Of a stretch of DNA of 46,718 nt, positions 1-10,390 are shown one piece after another. Position numbers and translations under genes: made by a program. The stretch is from Clostridiales bacterium (GTDB lineage Bacteria > Bacillota > Clostridia > Christensenellales > Borkfalkiaceae): the NCBI GenBank assembly GCA_015069265.1, contig SVIY01000002.1, positions 1 to 46,718 of the forward strand, in the 5' to 3' direction. Below the pieces are notes generated by a model that was not told the DNA's origin, searched no databases, and saw only the letters and a program-made list of their open reading frames with translations. Position 1 is the first letter of the stretch, and each line of letters begins with the position of its first letter.

Positions 1-555
1 CACCCACAAAATTGAAGCAGATACTTTTGAATTTATAATATCTTCAACGTTTTCATATTTTTTAACTTCGGTAAAATAACCCCACTTATATGCTTTATTA
101 ATAAACGTTCTAGTCTTTGCAAAATCTGCCGAAGTAAACGCGCTAGCACATAAAATATAGAAATTTTTATACCTTCTGTATTTTTTAGTATTTATCATAA
201 AATGCCACGGTAGTTTATGATAAGGACAACCGTTTTTATATAGTCTTTCCGAATACTTAAATGTCAATTTGTCTTGTTTTAATCTATTTGCTAAAAGACT
301 ATACGGTGCACTACCATAAATAACAACGTCCGCTTGGTCGATAATTTTTTGGCATTCGCGCTTGCCATCTTCATTTATAAAATTTTGTTTTACGTACGAC
401 GGTTTTTCTTTTTCCCCCCAGCCCATTTTTAATCGTTCTTCGCTTATAGGTATAGTTTCTATAAAATGGTAATCTTCCCCGATAAGTTCAAACATCGCGT
501 CCGAAAATGGTTTTTGGTGGTGATTAAAATAGTTTGATACTAGTGCAATCTTCAT
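1..555 (-). CDS. Glycosyltransferase family protein, C-terminus cut off by the window edge
   Basis: Reverse-strand frame from ATG at 555 open to the window edge, MKIALVSNYFNHHQKPFSDAMFELIGEDYHFIETIPISEERLKMGW...; GT4-like N-terminus in a glycosyltransferase cluster; absent from the ORF track because the stop lies outside. Confidence 0.7.
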   Translation of the reverse strand, partial: MKIALVSNYFNHHQKPFSDAMFELIGEDYHFIETIPISEERLKMGWGEKEKPSYVKQNFINEDGKRECQKIIDQADVVIYGSAPYSLLANRLKQDKLTFKYSERLYKNGCPYHKLPWHFMINTKKYRRYKNFYILCASAFTSADFAKTRTFINKAYKWGYFTEVKKYENVEDIINSKVSASILWV

Positions 556-558
556 TTT

Positions 559-1764
559 TTACTCTTTATATAAATCTATATATTCTGCAAATTTAACCGA
601 CTTATCAAAATTGCTTGCTCTTTTTAGGCACGCCTCTTTTGAATAAGGTTTTTGTTCTTTTATGCGGATTATTTCTTTCTCTATGCCATCTACATCGTTT
701 TTGTCGACAACGCTTCCGCAAGTTTTATCTATAACATCAGGACTACCACCGGTTCTAAAAGTAACAATAGGTGTTCCACAAGCGAGTGACTCTATATTTA
801 CCGTAGGAAAAGTATCCTCTCTTGTGGGATTCACGAATAAATCCGCCGCCGAATAAATCTCTGCAAGTTCTATTTGGTTTTGTGTCCTATGAATAGAAAT
901 AATATTTTCAGGTAACTGCTTATCCAAGTTTTCATCCGTCCCGACAAGTACGATTTGGAAATTTTTATCTAGACGTTTAGAAAGTTCTATAAAAACGTCC
1001 AATCCTTTTCTCTTGCCCCAGCCGAAAGCAACGCCTAAAATAACAAATTTATCTTTTACATAATATTTTTCCCTGAAATTGCTTTCCGTAGGCTTAAACA
1101 CAGACAAGTCAATCCCATTAGGAATAATCTTTACAGGATATTCTTTTAAGAACGATTGTTTTACTAAATCGCCCAACCAATTAGACGGTGTAACAATCGT
1201 CATATTTTCAACGCCCGTAAACCATTTCTTTTTCAATTTATACATTGATTTAGAACGGTCTATATAACTTTTGGGATATGCTTTATATTGAGGACATTTA
1301 TAACAACCAGTTTTCCACTTATCACAGCCTATCATATCAAAATGCGGGCAATGTCCTGTAAACGTCCAACAATCGTGCAACGTCCACAAAACTTTCTTAT
1401 TGCTCTTTTTAAGATAGTTGAACAGCAGTGGAAGATTAATACAAAATTTGTGTAAATTGTGCAGATGTATAACGTCGGGAGAAAAGTTCTCTAAATCTTC
1501 TATAAGATTTTTTGTCCCCTTGCGCGAATAACATCCGTTTCTATCGAACAAACTTCCCAAAAAATAATGGCGTTTATTCTCGGGTATACTTCCCCATTGA
1601 TAATGGTCTTGCAACCCCCCCACCGTTTTTTTCTTTTTTTTGTCGTAAGGGGTTGTGGAATACGTTCTTGCGATTAATCCTTTTTCTCTGGAAAGGTCGG
1701 CAAGTTGAAGCATTATTTTACCCGTGCTCCCGTACGGAATCATATTAATAATGGCGACTCGCAT
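559..1764 (-). CDS. Glycosyltransferase family 4 (GT-B)
   Basis: MRVAIINMIPYGSTGKIMLQLA..., WTLHDCWTFTGHCPHFDMIGCDKWKTGC, C-terminal PTREDTFPTVNIESLACGTPIVTF motif typical of GT4. Confidence 0.9.
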   Translation of the reverse strand: MRVAIINMIPYGSTGKIMLQLADLSREKGLIARTYSTTPYDKKKKKTVGGLQDHYQWGSIPENKRHYFLGSLFDRNGCYSRKGTKNLIEDLENFSPDVIHLHNLHKFCINLPLLFNYLKKSNKKVLWTLHDCWTFTGHCPHFDMIGCDKWKTGCYKCPQYKAYPKSYIDRSKSMYKLKKKWFTGVENMTIVTPSNWLGDLVKQSFLKEYPVKIIPNGIDLSVFKPTESNFREKYYVKDKFVILGVAFGWGKRKGLDVFIELSKRLDKNFQIVLVGTDENLDKQLPENIISIHRTQNQIELAEIYSAADLFVNPTREDTFPTVNIESLACGTPIVTFRTGGSPDVIDKTCGSVVDKNDVDGIEKEIIRIKEQKPYSKEACLKRASNFDKSVKFAEYIDLYKE

Positions 1765-1791
1765 AAAAATTCTCCGTTTTTTCTACTTTTT

Positions 1792-3015
1792 TCAAAACTT
1801 TGCATCGTAACTCACTCGTTTCTCTTGAGTAAGCAAATTTGTTACAACACCATCTATAAAGCAATATGAGGCTAAAAGCCACGGCACACCTCTAATGATA
1901 GGCTCTAACCAAAATTGTATATTGCATACCACATATACGCACGCTACTAGAAGTCTTGTTTTGAAAGTTAAACTCTGCGCCTTAAAACATTTTATCATTC
2001 TGCCCAAAGACTGAACGATATAAACGGCGATAGTAATCAACGCAAAAATACTTGATTCGTCGTAGGTATCAAGATATAAGTCGTGCGCACTGTGTCCATA
2101 TAATTCTCTTATATTTCCACCGCCCCAAGGATAGTCGAAAAAATACTTAACGTACGCTAGTTTATGAGTCATTCTGGCATCTTCGTCTATATCTTGATTG
2201 GTTGTAAATCTATCATAGAAGTTTGATGATTCAAACATAGACTTGATTCCAAATAAATTTACACTATACAGCAAAAACAATACCGCGACAATGATTAGAA
2301 CAATAAATACCGTCTTTAATATATTTTTTTTCTTAACAATACAGGTACAAATAAGCGCAAACACCGTCGTTACGATAATTAGTGCAAAAATTGTTCGTCC
2401 TGCCAAAACCAAGTTATATGCAACAATTACGCAAAGCGCAACAATTGCTATAATCTTCTTAAACTTGCCTACTTTTGAAAATAAAAATGATACTGCTACG
2501 CCAATCATAAGACAAGCAAGTACTGCTTGGCTCGTTGCACTCGCTTCGTCTTTAGTCCAGAAATCTATTACGTGTCGACTAGTAATACCCCGGTTGGTTA
2601 ACATGTTTAGCAAGAAGTGCAACATAACGCCCAACGTTAAAACATATATGACTGCGGAAACTTTTCTTTCTTCTTTTTCAAGGCTTATCCCTGCCTTACT
2701 GTCGCGAACGAATAGGCTTGTACCCATTATGTAGCACAAAGGATAGGTAAAAGGCTTAATCATATTTGTAAACATCGTATGTGACGACGGGTTAAATATC
2801 AATATCGACATAGAGAATAGCAATAGCGCCACCGACGAGGCATTCATAGACACCTTTCTTTTCGGCGTTATTAGAAAAAACAACATTGCTATGTAGATAC
2901 AGTAATAGTACCTATTAATAAAGTTCAAGGCACTCAAAAAAACACAAGCAAGTATTATTAACGTAAATAGTTTTTCGATAGTACTGCCTTCTAAAACCTT
3001 TTTCTGTCCCCTCAA
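1792..3015 (-). CDS. O-antigen ligase/polymerase-like (Wzy/WaaL type) multi-pass membrane protein
   Basis: About 10 hydrophobic segments, large extracytoplasmic loop, position within a polysaccharide cluster. Confidence 0.7.
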   Translation of the reverse strand: MRGQKKVLEGSTIEKLFTLIILACVFLSALNFINRYYYCIYIAMLFFLITPKRKVSMNASSVALLLFSMSILIFNPSSHTMFTNMIKPFTYPLCYIMGTSLFVRDSKAGISLEKEERKVSAVIYVLTLGVMLHFLLNMLTNRGITSRHVIDFWTKDEASATSQAVLACLMIGVAVSFLFSKVGKFKKIIAIVALCVIVAYNLVLAGRTIFALIIVTTVFALICTCIVKKKNILKTVFIVLIIVAVLFLLYSVNLFGIKSMFESSNFYDRFTTNQDIDEDARMTHKLAYVKYFFDYPWGGGNIRELYGHSAHDLYLDTYDESSIFALITIAVYIVQSLGRMIKCFKAQSLTFKTRLLVACVYVVCNIQFWLEPIIRGVPWLLASYCFIDGVVTNLLTQEKRVSYDAKF

Positions 3016-3072
3016 AAGAGTTCCTCCTTAATTAAAAGCAAAACTTTACTTTTAATCACACTGTTTTAATGC

Positions 3073-4275
3073 TTATTTTTTATGCAAAGCAAATCTTATC
3101 TTTGCAGGCACAAATGCTCCATAAATTGAAGCCAACGTCTTCCTGCGGTAAGTACGCGTGAAATACGCCTTCTTCCATATCCCTTTATAAGGCTTCTTAA
3201 AAATTCCGTTATAGAACGTGCTCCTTTCTCTCGGCCTTTTTATAGGATGTTCAAAATTATCGTTTGATTTTACTGCTTCCTTTTCGGTTAACTTATCATA
3301 GAATGCAAACTCGCCTTTTACAGAATCGACAATTTTACGTCCTTTTTCAGAATTTATCCCTACTACCGATATCCCTTCGTCAAACCGTTTGCCGTACTTT
3401 GCAAAAGACCCCCAAAAATCACCTATCGTAAGGTCGGCAAGGCGTTCGCTCTTTGCAAATTTGCACTTATAGCAAGATTCACGCAAGTTAAGTCCATAAA
3501 AGAACGCACTAAAATATGCGGGCAAAACAGGTCTGTGCTTTTTTATTTTATTCTTTTTGCGATACACCACACAAGTGCGGTGTTCCGAACCCCAACCACC
3601 TTTTTCTTTGTTTCTAAACTGTACGTCTATAACCTTTCCGCCAAGTTTTTTTTCTAGGTGCTGAACGTAATCTGCAAAAAATTTAGGACTTGGGACTCCG
3701 TGACACAGTATTTCCATACATAGCAATGACTCATATTCTTTACCCAAATAAATGCGCAACGCAGATATTTGACAGGCCGTTCCAACGAAAAGCACCTCTA
3801 CGCCTTTAACTACGAGGTCTTTAACACCTGAAAAACACTCAAATGCCGTACTTTGCACGTACTTTGACCCATACATACGCTCCACATCTTCCGTCTTATT
3901 TGTCAAGACATGTACTGCTTGTACGTTTTCGTTATACACGCAACCGCACACGTATCCGCCACGTTTAATAAAATGCTCTGCTATAACGCCAAACATTCCC
4001 CCAGACGAACTTTTAAGCAAAGTTTCCTTGTCCTTAATATTTGCACAAAAATACTCTCTATCGTTCAAATAGAACAGATTATCCGATGCATTAGTTGTAG
4101 GACAACTTTTTAAGCACAAGCCACAGTTTACACACGTCGCTTCATCTATTGAAGGCGCTAAAAAGCCCTCCTCGTCCGACACCATTTTTATGCAAGATTT
4201 CGGGCACTTTTCAGCGCAAAGTCCACAACCTGTACATACAGTTTTATCAATTTGAAAAATACTGTTCTTTTCCAT
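3073..4275 (-). CDS. Coenzyme F420 hydrogenase/dehydrogenase beta-subunit-like protein with 2x[4Fe-4S] ferredoxin domain
   Basis: CTGCGLCAEKCPKSC and CVNCGLCLKSCP motifs; SSGGMFGVIAEHFI, GTACQISALR, CHGVPSPKFF, DLTIGDFWG motifs of the FrhB-like family. Confidence 0.9.
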   Translation of the reverse strand: MEKNSIFQIDKTVCTGCGLCAEKCPKSCIKMVSDEEGFLAPSIDEATCVNCGLCLKSCPTTNASDNLFYLNDREYFCANIKDKETLLKSSSGGMFGVIAEHFIKRGGYVCGCVYNENVQAVHVLTNKTEDVERMYGSKYVQSTAFECFSGVKDLVVKGVEVLFVGTACQISALRIYLGKEYESLLCMEILCHGVPSPKFFADYVQHLEKKLGGKVIDVQFRNKEKGGWGSEHRTCVVYRKKNKIKKHRPVLPAYFSAFFYGLNLRESCYKCKFAKSERLADLTIGDFWGSFAKYGKRFDEGISVVGINSEKGRKIVDSVKGEFAFYDKLTEKEAVKSNDNFEHPIKRPRERSTFYNGIFKKPYKGIWKKAYFTRTYRRKTLASIYGAFVPAKIRFALHKK

Positions 4276-4276
4276 G

Positions 4277-5497
4277 TTAACCTTTCTTCATTAATTTTGA
4301 GATAAAGTCAAGTAATTTTTGTGCTTGAATAACGTTAGACTTGTTTTGTAAAACAAATTGCTTTGCTGTGTTTCCCTTTTCGTGATATTCTAGCGCGGTC
4401 TTATCTAAAACAGATTTGAACGTTTCGCACATTCCGTCTTCACTTTCGTCTTCAAATAAATACACGTATTGGTGATATTCTTTGGGCATACCAGGTAGTT
4501 TAGTGGTAAGCAACGGTGTGCCTGAAACCATACATTCCATAGTCTTTGACGGGAAAGAATATTTTACGTATTCTGCATCGGTAAGTCTTGGATTTACAAG
4601 CAAGGTTGCCTCCAACTGTTTTTCTACAATAACACTGTTTGGCTTCGTACCAAAATATTTGATGTTTTCTTTTTCGTTAGAAAGTGCCGTCAACTCTTTT
4701 TCACAGTTTCCGTCGCCATAAATGTGAAGTTGCCAGCCTTGGATATTAGCCTTGAGAAAAGCGTCAACCATTCTTCTAATACCAAATTCCCTATGCACAC
4801 CACCTGCATACATAATAATCTTTGGCGACGTCTTATTATCAATAATGTTCGGTCTAGTCGCCATCTTACTGTCGCAGTGTCCCTCTATGACTATATACGG
4901 TTTGTTCTTGGCGTTAACGACAGCATTCATCTGTTCCGTCAACAACAAATACGCATCATATTTACTAACGTTTGCTTGCGCCCTTTTTTCCCCAAATTTA
5001 GATATCATTCTATTGACAAACGACAAAGTCTTTCGCCTTGCGCCCGACATATACCCGGGAACGTCCGTAACAATTCCTATAACGGGAATTTTATATTTTT
5101 TCCCCATTTTACGAGCAGCTTTTGCAATAGACTGATTTAACACGTCGCAAACTATTGCACAATCTTTGTTTTCACGATATAGCCTTTTTATTTCTTTCTG
5201 CGCCCTTTTTTGTCTTGTGATTTGGCGCAATACGTTCATATTTATAAAAGAGTCGTACACGTAGTGAATATTACCATATACTTCTTCTTCTCTTTTGAAC
5301 TTTATTTGTTTAGTCCACTGTCTGTTAACAGGAAAAGCAGAGATAGAAACCAACTTTCCATCAATGCACGAGGCTAATCCCTCCATTAACAAATTGTGGT
5401 ATTTCTGTGCTTGGGGAAGTTTTCTGGTTATTCCTTTTTCACGCAGTTCGTTGAACTTTTTATCCGAACAACTGCTCGACAAATAAATAATGTCCAT
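4277..5497 (-). CDS. Glycosyltransferase family 4-like protein
   Basis: GT-B fold C-terminal motifs (IYGDGNCEKELTALS, YSFPSKTMECMVSGTPLLTTKLPGMP). Confidence 0.8.
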   Translation of the reverse strand: MDIIYLSSSCSDKKFNELREKGITRKLPQAQKYHNLLMEGLASCIDGKLVSISAFPVNRQWTKQIKFKREEEVYGNIHYVYDSFINMNVLRQITRQKRAQKEIKRLYRENKDCAIVCDVLNQSIAKAARKMGKKYKIPVIGIVTDVPGYMSGARRKTLSFVNRMISKFGEKRAQANVSKYDAYLLLTEQMNAVVNAKNKPYIVIEGHCDSKMATRPNIIDNKTSPKIIMYAGGVHREFGIRRMVDAFLKANIQGWQLHIYGDGNCEKELTALSNEKENIKYFGTKPNSVIVEKQLEATLLVNPRLTDAEYVKYSFPSKTMECMVSGTPLLTTKLPGMPKEYHQYVYLFEDESEDGMCETFKSVLDKTALEYHEKGNTAKQFVLQNKSNVIQAQKLLDFISKLMKKG

Positions 5498-5511
5498 AAC
5501 TAATTCACTCT

Positions 5512-6582
5512 CTAATTGTTTTCTAACGCACCCAAAAGTTTTTGGATGGAACTTCTTTTAAGCGACTCTAACGACTCACTCACGCCACTATATTCCACGC
5601 GTTCCTTTATTCTTTCTAAATCTTCTACTGAACGCATTATTCTTTGTTCAAGCCCAAAGTTTTTCAAGACGTCTTCAATTCTCGCATTGGTCTTCGTTCC
5701 CGGCAATAGCGTAGCAAATTGTTTTTCAAACATAACCGAAAACATTGTCGCGTGAAAAGATGCAGAAAGAACAAAATCGGCATGAAGTATGTAGCCAAGT
5801 ATTTCTTCAGGACCTAGGTCTTTTTCAAATTTATCGCAGTAACATTTTTTGCGGAAACCGCAAATATGAACTATTTCTAAACCAAGTTCTTTTGACAGCA
5901 TTTCAATGGCGCCATCTAAAACTTCGCTCGAATCCGCCAAATACATTACCGCGTAAGGCTTGTCCGTTTTGGGCTTTTTTGCAATTTTCTTAAACTCTTC
6001 CACTTCAAGAAGCGCAACTGGGTCGATGACGTGACTAACGTTCGTGTCTACGTATTTTGCAAGCATTGGAACGGTAACTTTTTCGCGAAGCATAATGTCG
6101 CTAAAATCATTAACTTTACTAGCAATACTTTTTAGTTCGTCATCTGTAAAATTATCCCTGCCCATACTTGTGCCGTATGCAATCTTTTTTCCGTTATTTA
6201 CAAAAGTCAATTTATAAGCATCGTCATTGCCACATGGATGATAGTTATTCCATAATTGGTCGCCACCTGCTATAAACACACGGCTATAGTTTCCGTAATA
6301 TGCTTTTAGGTCGTCTAACGATTTAAACGTACGCTCTGACATAACGTTATTGTTTTTTATAAAATTTTCAAACTTTTTCTTTCTTTTGCAGTATGACTTC
6401 GCGTTAACAAATTTCCCCAACAACGTTTTTATCTTGTTCTTTCCTTGGTCAAAATAGGCTGGTCTATAATCTATAAGGTCTGTTTCATAACCGTTATTTT
6501 CAAGAAAACGACGCAACGAATACGCCTGAAAAACCGACCCAAAATTATGTATGTGATGTATAGTGATTATTGAACATTTCAT
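5512..6582 (-). CDS. Polysaccharide pyruvyl transferase family protein
   Basis: MKCSIITIHHIHNFGSVFQAYSLRRFLENNGYETDLIDYRP; GGDQLWN; SASFHATMFSVMF. Confidence 0.9.
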   Translation of the reverse strand: MKCSIITIHHIHNFGSVFQAYSLRRFLENNGYETDLIDYRPAYFDQGKNKIKTLLGKFVNAKSYCKRKKKFENFIKNNNVMSERTFKSLDDLKAYYGNYSRVFIAGGDQLWNNYHPCGNDDAYKLTFVNNGKKIAYGTSMGRDNFTDDELKSIASKVNDFSDIMLREKVTVPMLAKYVDTNVSHVIDPVALLEVEEFKKIAKKPKTDKPYAVMYLADSSEVLDGAIEMLSKELGLEIVHICGFRKKCYCDKFEKDLGPEEILGYILHADFVLSASFHATMFSVMFEKQFATLLPGTKTNARIEDVLKNFGLEQRIMRSVEDLERIKERVEYSGVSESLESLKRSSIQKLLGALENN

Positions 6583-6603
6583 ATCCCTAACTCCAAGTAA
6601 ATT

Positions 6604-7434
6604 TTAAGAAATTCTAACGTGTTTTTCTTTGTATTCTTCAAAAGACAGCATTTCCTTATAACCCACAACTCCTCGCTTCATCCATTTTAGTCTATTCTTG
6701 AATGATAATCCGGAAAAACTGCTTGTTCTAAATGCAAAATACATCGCCCACAGTCTAAAAGTTTTGGGATGCACTGCTTTATAGTAAACACCTTTTGCGT
6801 AGTAAAACTTTTCATCAACACCCGTAAACCAAGTGGATTCTTCAAAGGACACTTTGCCTATCGTTTTATTTGAAACGTAAAAAGTGAGCCCCGCCTTTTT
6901 AGCATCGGTAAGCCACATACTATCCTCTCCAGAAGGGAACACGCATCCACCTCCAAAAAGAGTGGTAAACCATAAATTAGCCTTTTTGATAGAATCTAAA
7001 CGGAAAGCAATTCTAAATCCACCCCAAGGCATTTTTTCAAACCTTCTATGCTTACGGGTTTTCGGATACACGCGCTGCTTTCTGATTTCACTATCCGTAG
7101 CTAGATGGAAAATTATTATATCTGCTTTTCTACACTTTTCAAACTCGCCGACAACAATCTTCTCAACGTCGTCGACGTATTTAACGTCGTCGTCAGCAAA
7201 CAAACAAATTTCAGCATCGGCATAGGTCAGCGCAATATTTCTATTCTTTCCCACCCCACGCGTCGTAGTCGTAATCATCTTCGCGCTAAATCCGTCACAA
7301 TCTACCTTTTCAAACGCAGTTCGGTCAGCCTGATTTGCAAAAGTAACGTTTGAGTGAATATTCATTTCTCCAATTTTAGAAAAATCTTTTTGGTGCATTG
7401 TAACGCACAATATCTCAAACTTATTCCTTTCCAT
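6604..7434 (-). CDS. Glycosyltransferase family 2-like protein
   Basis: GVGKNRNIALTYADAEICLFADDDVKY nucleotide-sugar/metal-binding region; SGEDSMWLTDAKKAG. Confidence 0.8.
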   Translation of the reverse strand: MERNKFEILCVTMHQKDFSKIGEMNIHSNVTFANQADRTAFEKVDCDGFSAKMITTTTRGVGKNRNIALTYADAEICLFADDDVKYVDDVEKIVVGEFEKCRKADIIIFHLATDSEIRKQRVYPKTRKHRRFEKMPWGGFRIAFRLDSIKKANLWFTTLFGGGCVFPSGEDSMWLTDAKKAGLTFYVSNKTIGKVSFEESTWFTGVDEKFYYAKGVYYKAVHPKTFRLWAMYFAFRTSSFSGLSFKNRLKWMKRGVVGYKEMLSFEEYKEKHVRIS

Positions 7435-8254
7435 CTAAATACTCCGTATAATCTTTTTCTGTGTCGTATATATACGCGTGAACCGCTGCAAGTCTCTGGT
7501 CCTCGGGCGGTAATTTCATGTAGTCGCCATAGCGATATTCTAAATATTCCTTAATCTTCTCAGAGCCGTAGAGAACAGTATCCTCAAACGGCACGTCTAC
7601 TGGCGAAGAAAAGAAGTCTTCATCAAAGAGCCCGTTTCTAAATTTCGCAGGCGTTATCCAGTAGCAATACTTAAAGTCCTTTTGCATGCCGTCATACTTA
7701 TAAATGTGTTTATAAAATCTTTTTGCTAAAAACTTACACGGCAAAAATTTAAGTGCAATGAGCGCAAGTTTTTGTCCTTTACTCTTTGGCTTCCAATTCC
7801 TTTGCGAGAGCGCGTAAAGTGTAACAAATTTTGATTTATAATAAACTTTCTTTTGCACACTCTTTTTATTTGGAACTTTATGCAATATCATAATGTCCAC
7901 GTATATTCCGTGATGCATTTCTGGTCTGTCCATGAAGTGCTTTTCAATAAAGGTCGTTCCATTAAGGCGAACTTTTGCATACTCCAAATAATTGGGCGTT
8001 GTCCTCCATTCCTGCAATACAAACTCTGCACTATTTTCAGTCTCAAATACCTTTTTGAACTTTTCATACTCTTCTGGAGTCATGAAAATATCCAAATCAT
8101 CATCCCACGGAATAAAACCTCCGTGTCTTATAGCACCGAGCGCTGTTCCACCCATTATGTAATACACGATACCGTTATCTCTGCAAAGCTTATCAATGTA
8201 TTTCATCGTGTATAAAATTTTGTCTTGCACCTTACGTACGTTCTTATCTTCCAT
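7421..8254 (-). CDS. LicD family phosphotransferase
   Basis: YYIMGGTALGAIRHGGFIPWDDDLDIFM is the LicD nucleotidyltransferase-fold signature. Confidence 0.93.
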   Translation of the reverse strand: MEDKNVRKVQDKILYTMKYIDKLCRDNGIVYYIMGGTALGAIRHGGFIPWDDDLDIFMTPEEYEKFKKVFETENSAEFVLQEWRTTPNYLEYAKVRLNGTTFIEKHFMDRPEMHHGIYVDIMILHKVPNKKSVQKKVYYKSKFVTLYALSQRNWKPKSKGQKLALIALKFLPCKFLAKRFYKHIYKYDGMQKDFKYCYWITPAKFRNGLFDEDFFSSPVDVPFEDTVLYGSEKIKEYLEYRYGDYMKLPPEDQRLAAVHAYIYDTEKDYTEYLDGKE

Positions 8255-8269
8255 TTTCCACCAATACTA

Positions 8270-9112
8270 TTAAAGTTTTTTCGCCAAGTGATAATACTTG
8301 CTCATAAATTTTTTCATAAACGGAATTTTTGATAATACTTTTGCAACCGCTCTTATTACTTTGAAAATTGCCGTTTTGACAACGTACTTAAATTTTGATT
8401 TAACCCATCTATGCGGATGCATGCTTATTATTGCATTCGCTCCCAAATCTTCAACATAAGAGTAAAGCGCGGTCAAGTTATCAAAAGGAATATTTTTATC
8501 GTCTGACGGAATAACGTCATTATTTATCGGGTCGAATATAAGCTTAAACTTCCTTCCCGCATCGGAAAAATATAAATACTCCGTTCCGCCTACCGCTTTT
8601 TCCTTAAAGTCCACCATAACATCAGTGAGCATGGGGAATTTCCCCTGTACTTTCTCGTTCCTAAAAAAGTCGCGATTAGACGTATATCCTTTTCTTTCAA
8701 CAATCGGATTTCCATGCTGACACAAAGTTATCAAATGAAAATCGTTCTTCTCAAACTTTTCACGCTTTTCTTCAAAATCTTCTATCGCTAACGCAATATC
8801 CCCCCCATTAGCGTCCATAACGTCGTAATGATAGGATATTTCATGTCCCATATCCTGCATTTTTCTAAGCAATTCAACGTTGTTTTCCTCATCTAAAAGA
8901 TAAGCCTGAACGTAGTAAACGCCACGATGCCCGTGTTTGCTTTCTATTTCGGCAATCTTAAAGGCACTCTTTACGTTCGTTTCTACGTCGTGCTTTAAAA
9001 TGACGTAAGAGCAAACCTTTTCCGTCATTAAACGATTTGCCGTTATGCTCTGTACGCCTTTTTCTTGCAATAGGGCGCAGAACTTATCCCAATTTTTATA
9101 AGTAAAAATCAT
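8270..9112 (-). CDS. Divergent polysaccharide-deacetylase-like (NodB-fold) protein
   Basis: VILKHDVETNVKSAFKIAEIE...GHRGVYYVQ...MGHEISYHYDV; weak resemblance to NodB motifs. Confidence 0.5.
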   Translation of the reverse strand: MIFTYKNWDKFCALLQEKGVQSITANRLMTEKVCSYVILKHDVETNVKSAFKIAEIESKHGHRGVYYVQAYLLDEENNVELLRKMQDMGHEISYHYDVMDANGGDIALAIEDFEEKREKFEKNDFHLITLCQHGNPIVERKGYTSNRDFFRNEKVQGKFPMLTDVMVDFKEKAVGGTEYLYFSDAGRKFKLIFDPINNDVIPSDDKNIPFDNLTALYSYVEDLGANAIISMHPHRWVKSKFKYVVKTAIFKVIRAVAKVLSKIPFMKKFMSKYYHLAKKL

Positions 9113-9128
9113 TTTCCCCTGTCCTACT

Positions 9129-9563
9129 TCAATCGTCCGATTGACTGTTTAATTTATTTCTCAAAATCGAAGAGGAAATTCCGTCTGTATGGTCAAGATA
9201 CACAACCTCGCACCCAACTTCTGCAAATTGCCTTTCGTATTCATTCCAAGAAGGCGTTCCTTTCCAGTCCGAACCAACAAAAACTGCGTCCGCACCGTAT
9301 TTTTTAACCGCGGAAATTTTATCCATATCCTCTTGAAGTTCTACGCGGTCAACGTAGCGTATAGCTTCAACTATTGCAACCCTATCTTCTTCACAGATTA
9401 TCGGTCTTTTGTTTTTTCTCTGCAACGATAATTGGTCAGTTGTAACACCTACGACAAGATAGTCGCACATTGCTTTTGCCTTTTTCAAGATGTTTAGGTG
9501 CCCGATATGGAACATATCGTAAACGCCTGTGGTATATCCGATTTTATATTTCTTTTCCGCCAT
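9129..9563 (-). CDS. Cytidylyltransferase-like (glycerol-3-phosphate cytidylyltransferase/TagD-type)
   Basis: YTTGVYDMFHIGHLNILKKAK (HxGH) and DGISSSILRNKL motifs. Confidence 0.88.
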   Translation of the reverse strand: MAEKKYKIGYTTGVYDMFHIGHLNILKKAKAMCDYLVVGVTTDQLSLQRKNKRPIICEEDRVAIVEAIRYVDRVELQEDMDKISAVKKYGADAVFVGSDWKGTPSWNEYERQFAEVGCEVVYLDHTDGISSSILRNKLNSQSDD

Positions 9564-9565
9564 AA

Positions 9566-10390
9566 TTACACCTTCTTTCTAGCAAACTTCTTAAATACCC
9601 ATCCCCTTAATTTATTGGGCATTAAGACTTGTACTATAAACCGCTTGGTAACGTTGATAAAATAAGTTCCAAAACCGATTATCTTATTTTTGCGCATATA
9701 TTTTTGCAACTTTCTCTCGCTTTTGAAGTATTTCCATCCTCCTCTGCGACTGTACATTTCCTTGCCAACCCTAACGTTTGCAAGAATCGTACCCGTGTTC
9801 ATCATTTTATATCCCTTTTGGGCTAGGCGTATCCAGAGATAATAATCTTCTTCGCAGTACCAATCGATATATCCTCCAACGTCTTCAACAGCTTGTTTTT
9901 TAAACATTACCGTCTGCTGATTGAAAGGACAACGTTTTTTCAAATACTCTTTAATTTCCGCGTCAGTTGTGGGAACGTTTCTATAAGCAACTACGTTTTC
10001 TTCTTCCCCAATAAATTCACTTATATCTCCACCAACGATATCTACGTCCTGTTCTGCAAATATTTTAAGTTGTTTTTCAAATCTATCATGAACGCTCACA
10101 TCATCCGCATCCATCAATGCGATAAGGTCATACGAACAGCCCTCAAATCCTGCTCTTCTTGCATTGCCGTGACCTTGATTTTCAGCAAATCTAATCACCT
10201 TAAAATCTGTCATTTGGCAATACTTTTCTATAACCGCTTCTATTTCATTGGGGATAGGTCCGTCCACAACAAGAACCAACTCCGTTGGCTTTACCGTTTG
10301 ATTTATAACGCTATATAACGCTCTATCGAACCAATCAGGATTATCTTTTCCGTATACACACATCGACACGGAAAACTTCAATTCGCTCAT
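9566..10390 (-). CDS. Glycosyltransferase family 2
   Basis: FSVSMCVYGKDNPDWFDRALYSVINQTVKPTELVLVVDGP; LIALMDADDVS. Confidence 0.92.
   Translation of the reverse strand: MSELKFSVSMCVYGKDNPDWFDRALYSVINQTVKPTELVLVVDGPIPNEIEAVIEKYCQMTDFKVIRFAENQGHGNARRAGFEGCSYDLIALMDADDVSVHDRFEKQLKIFAEQDVDIVGGDISEFIGEEENVVAYRNVPTTDAEIKEYLKKRCPFNQQTVMFKKQAVEDVGGYIDWYCEEDYYLWIRLAQKGYKMMNTGTILANVRVGKEMYSRRGGWKYFKSERKLQKYMRKNKIIGFGTYFINVTKRFIVQVLMPNKLRGWVFKKFARKKV

Noticed and set aside
2243-5140. Plus-strand ORFs 2243-2734, 4724-5140 and 4752-5135
   Set aside because: Antisense to well-supported polysaccharide genes, no RBS or recognisable domains
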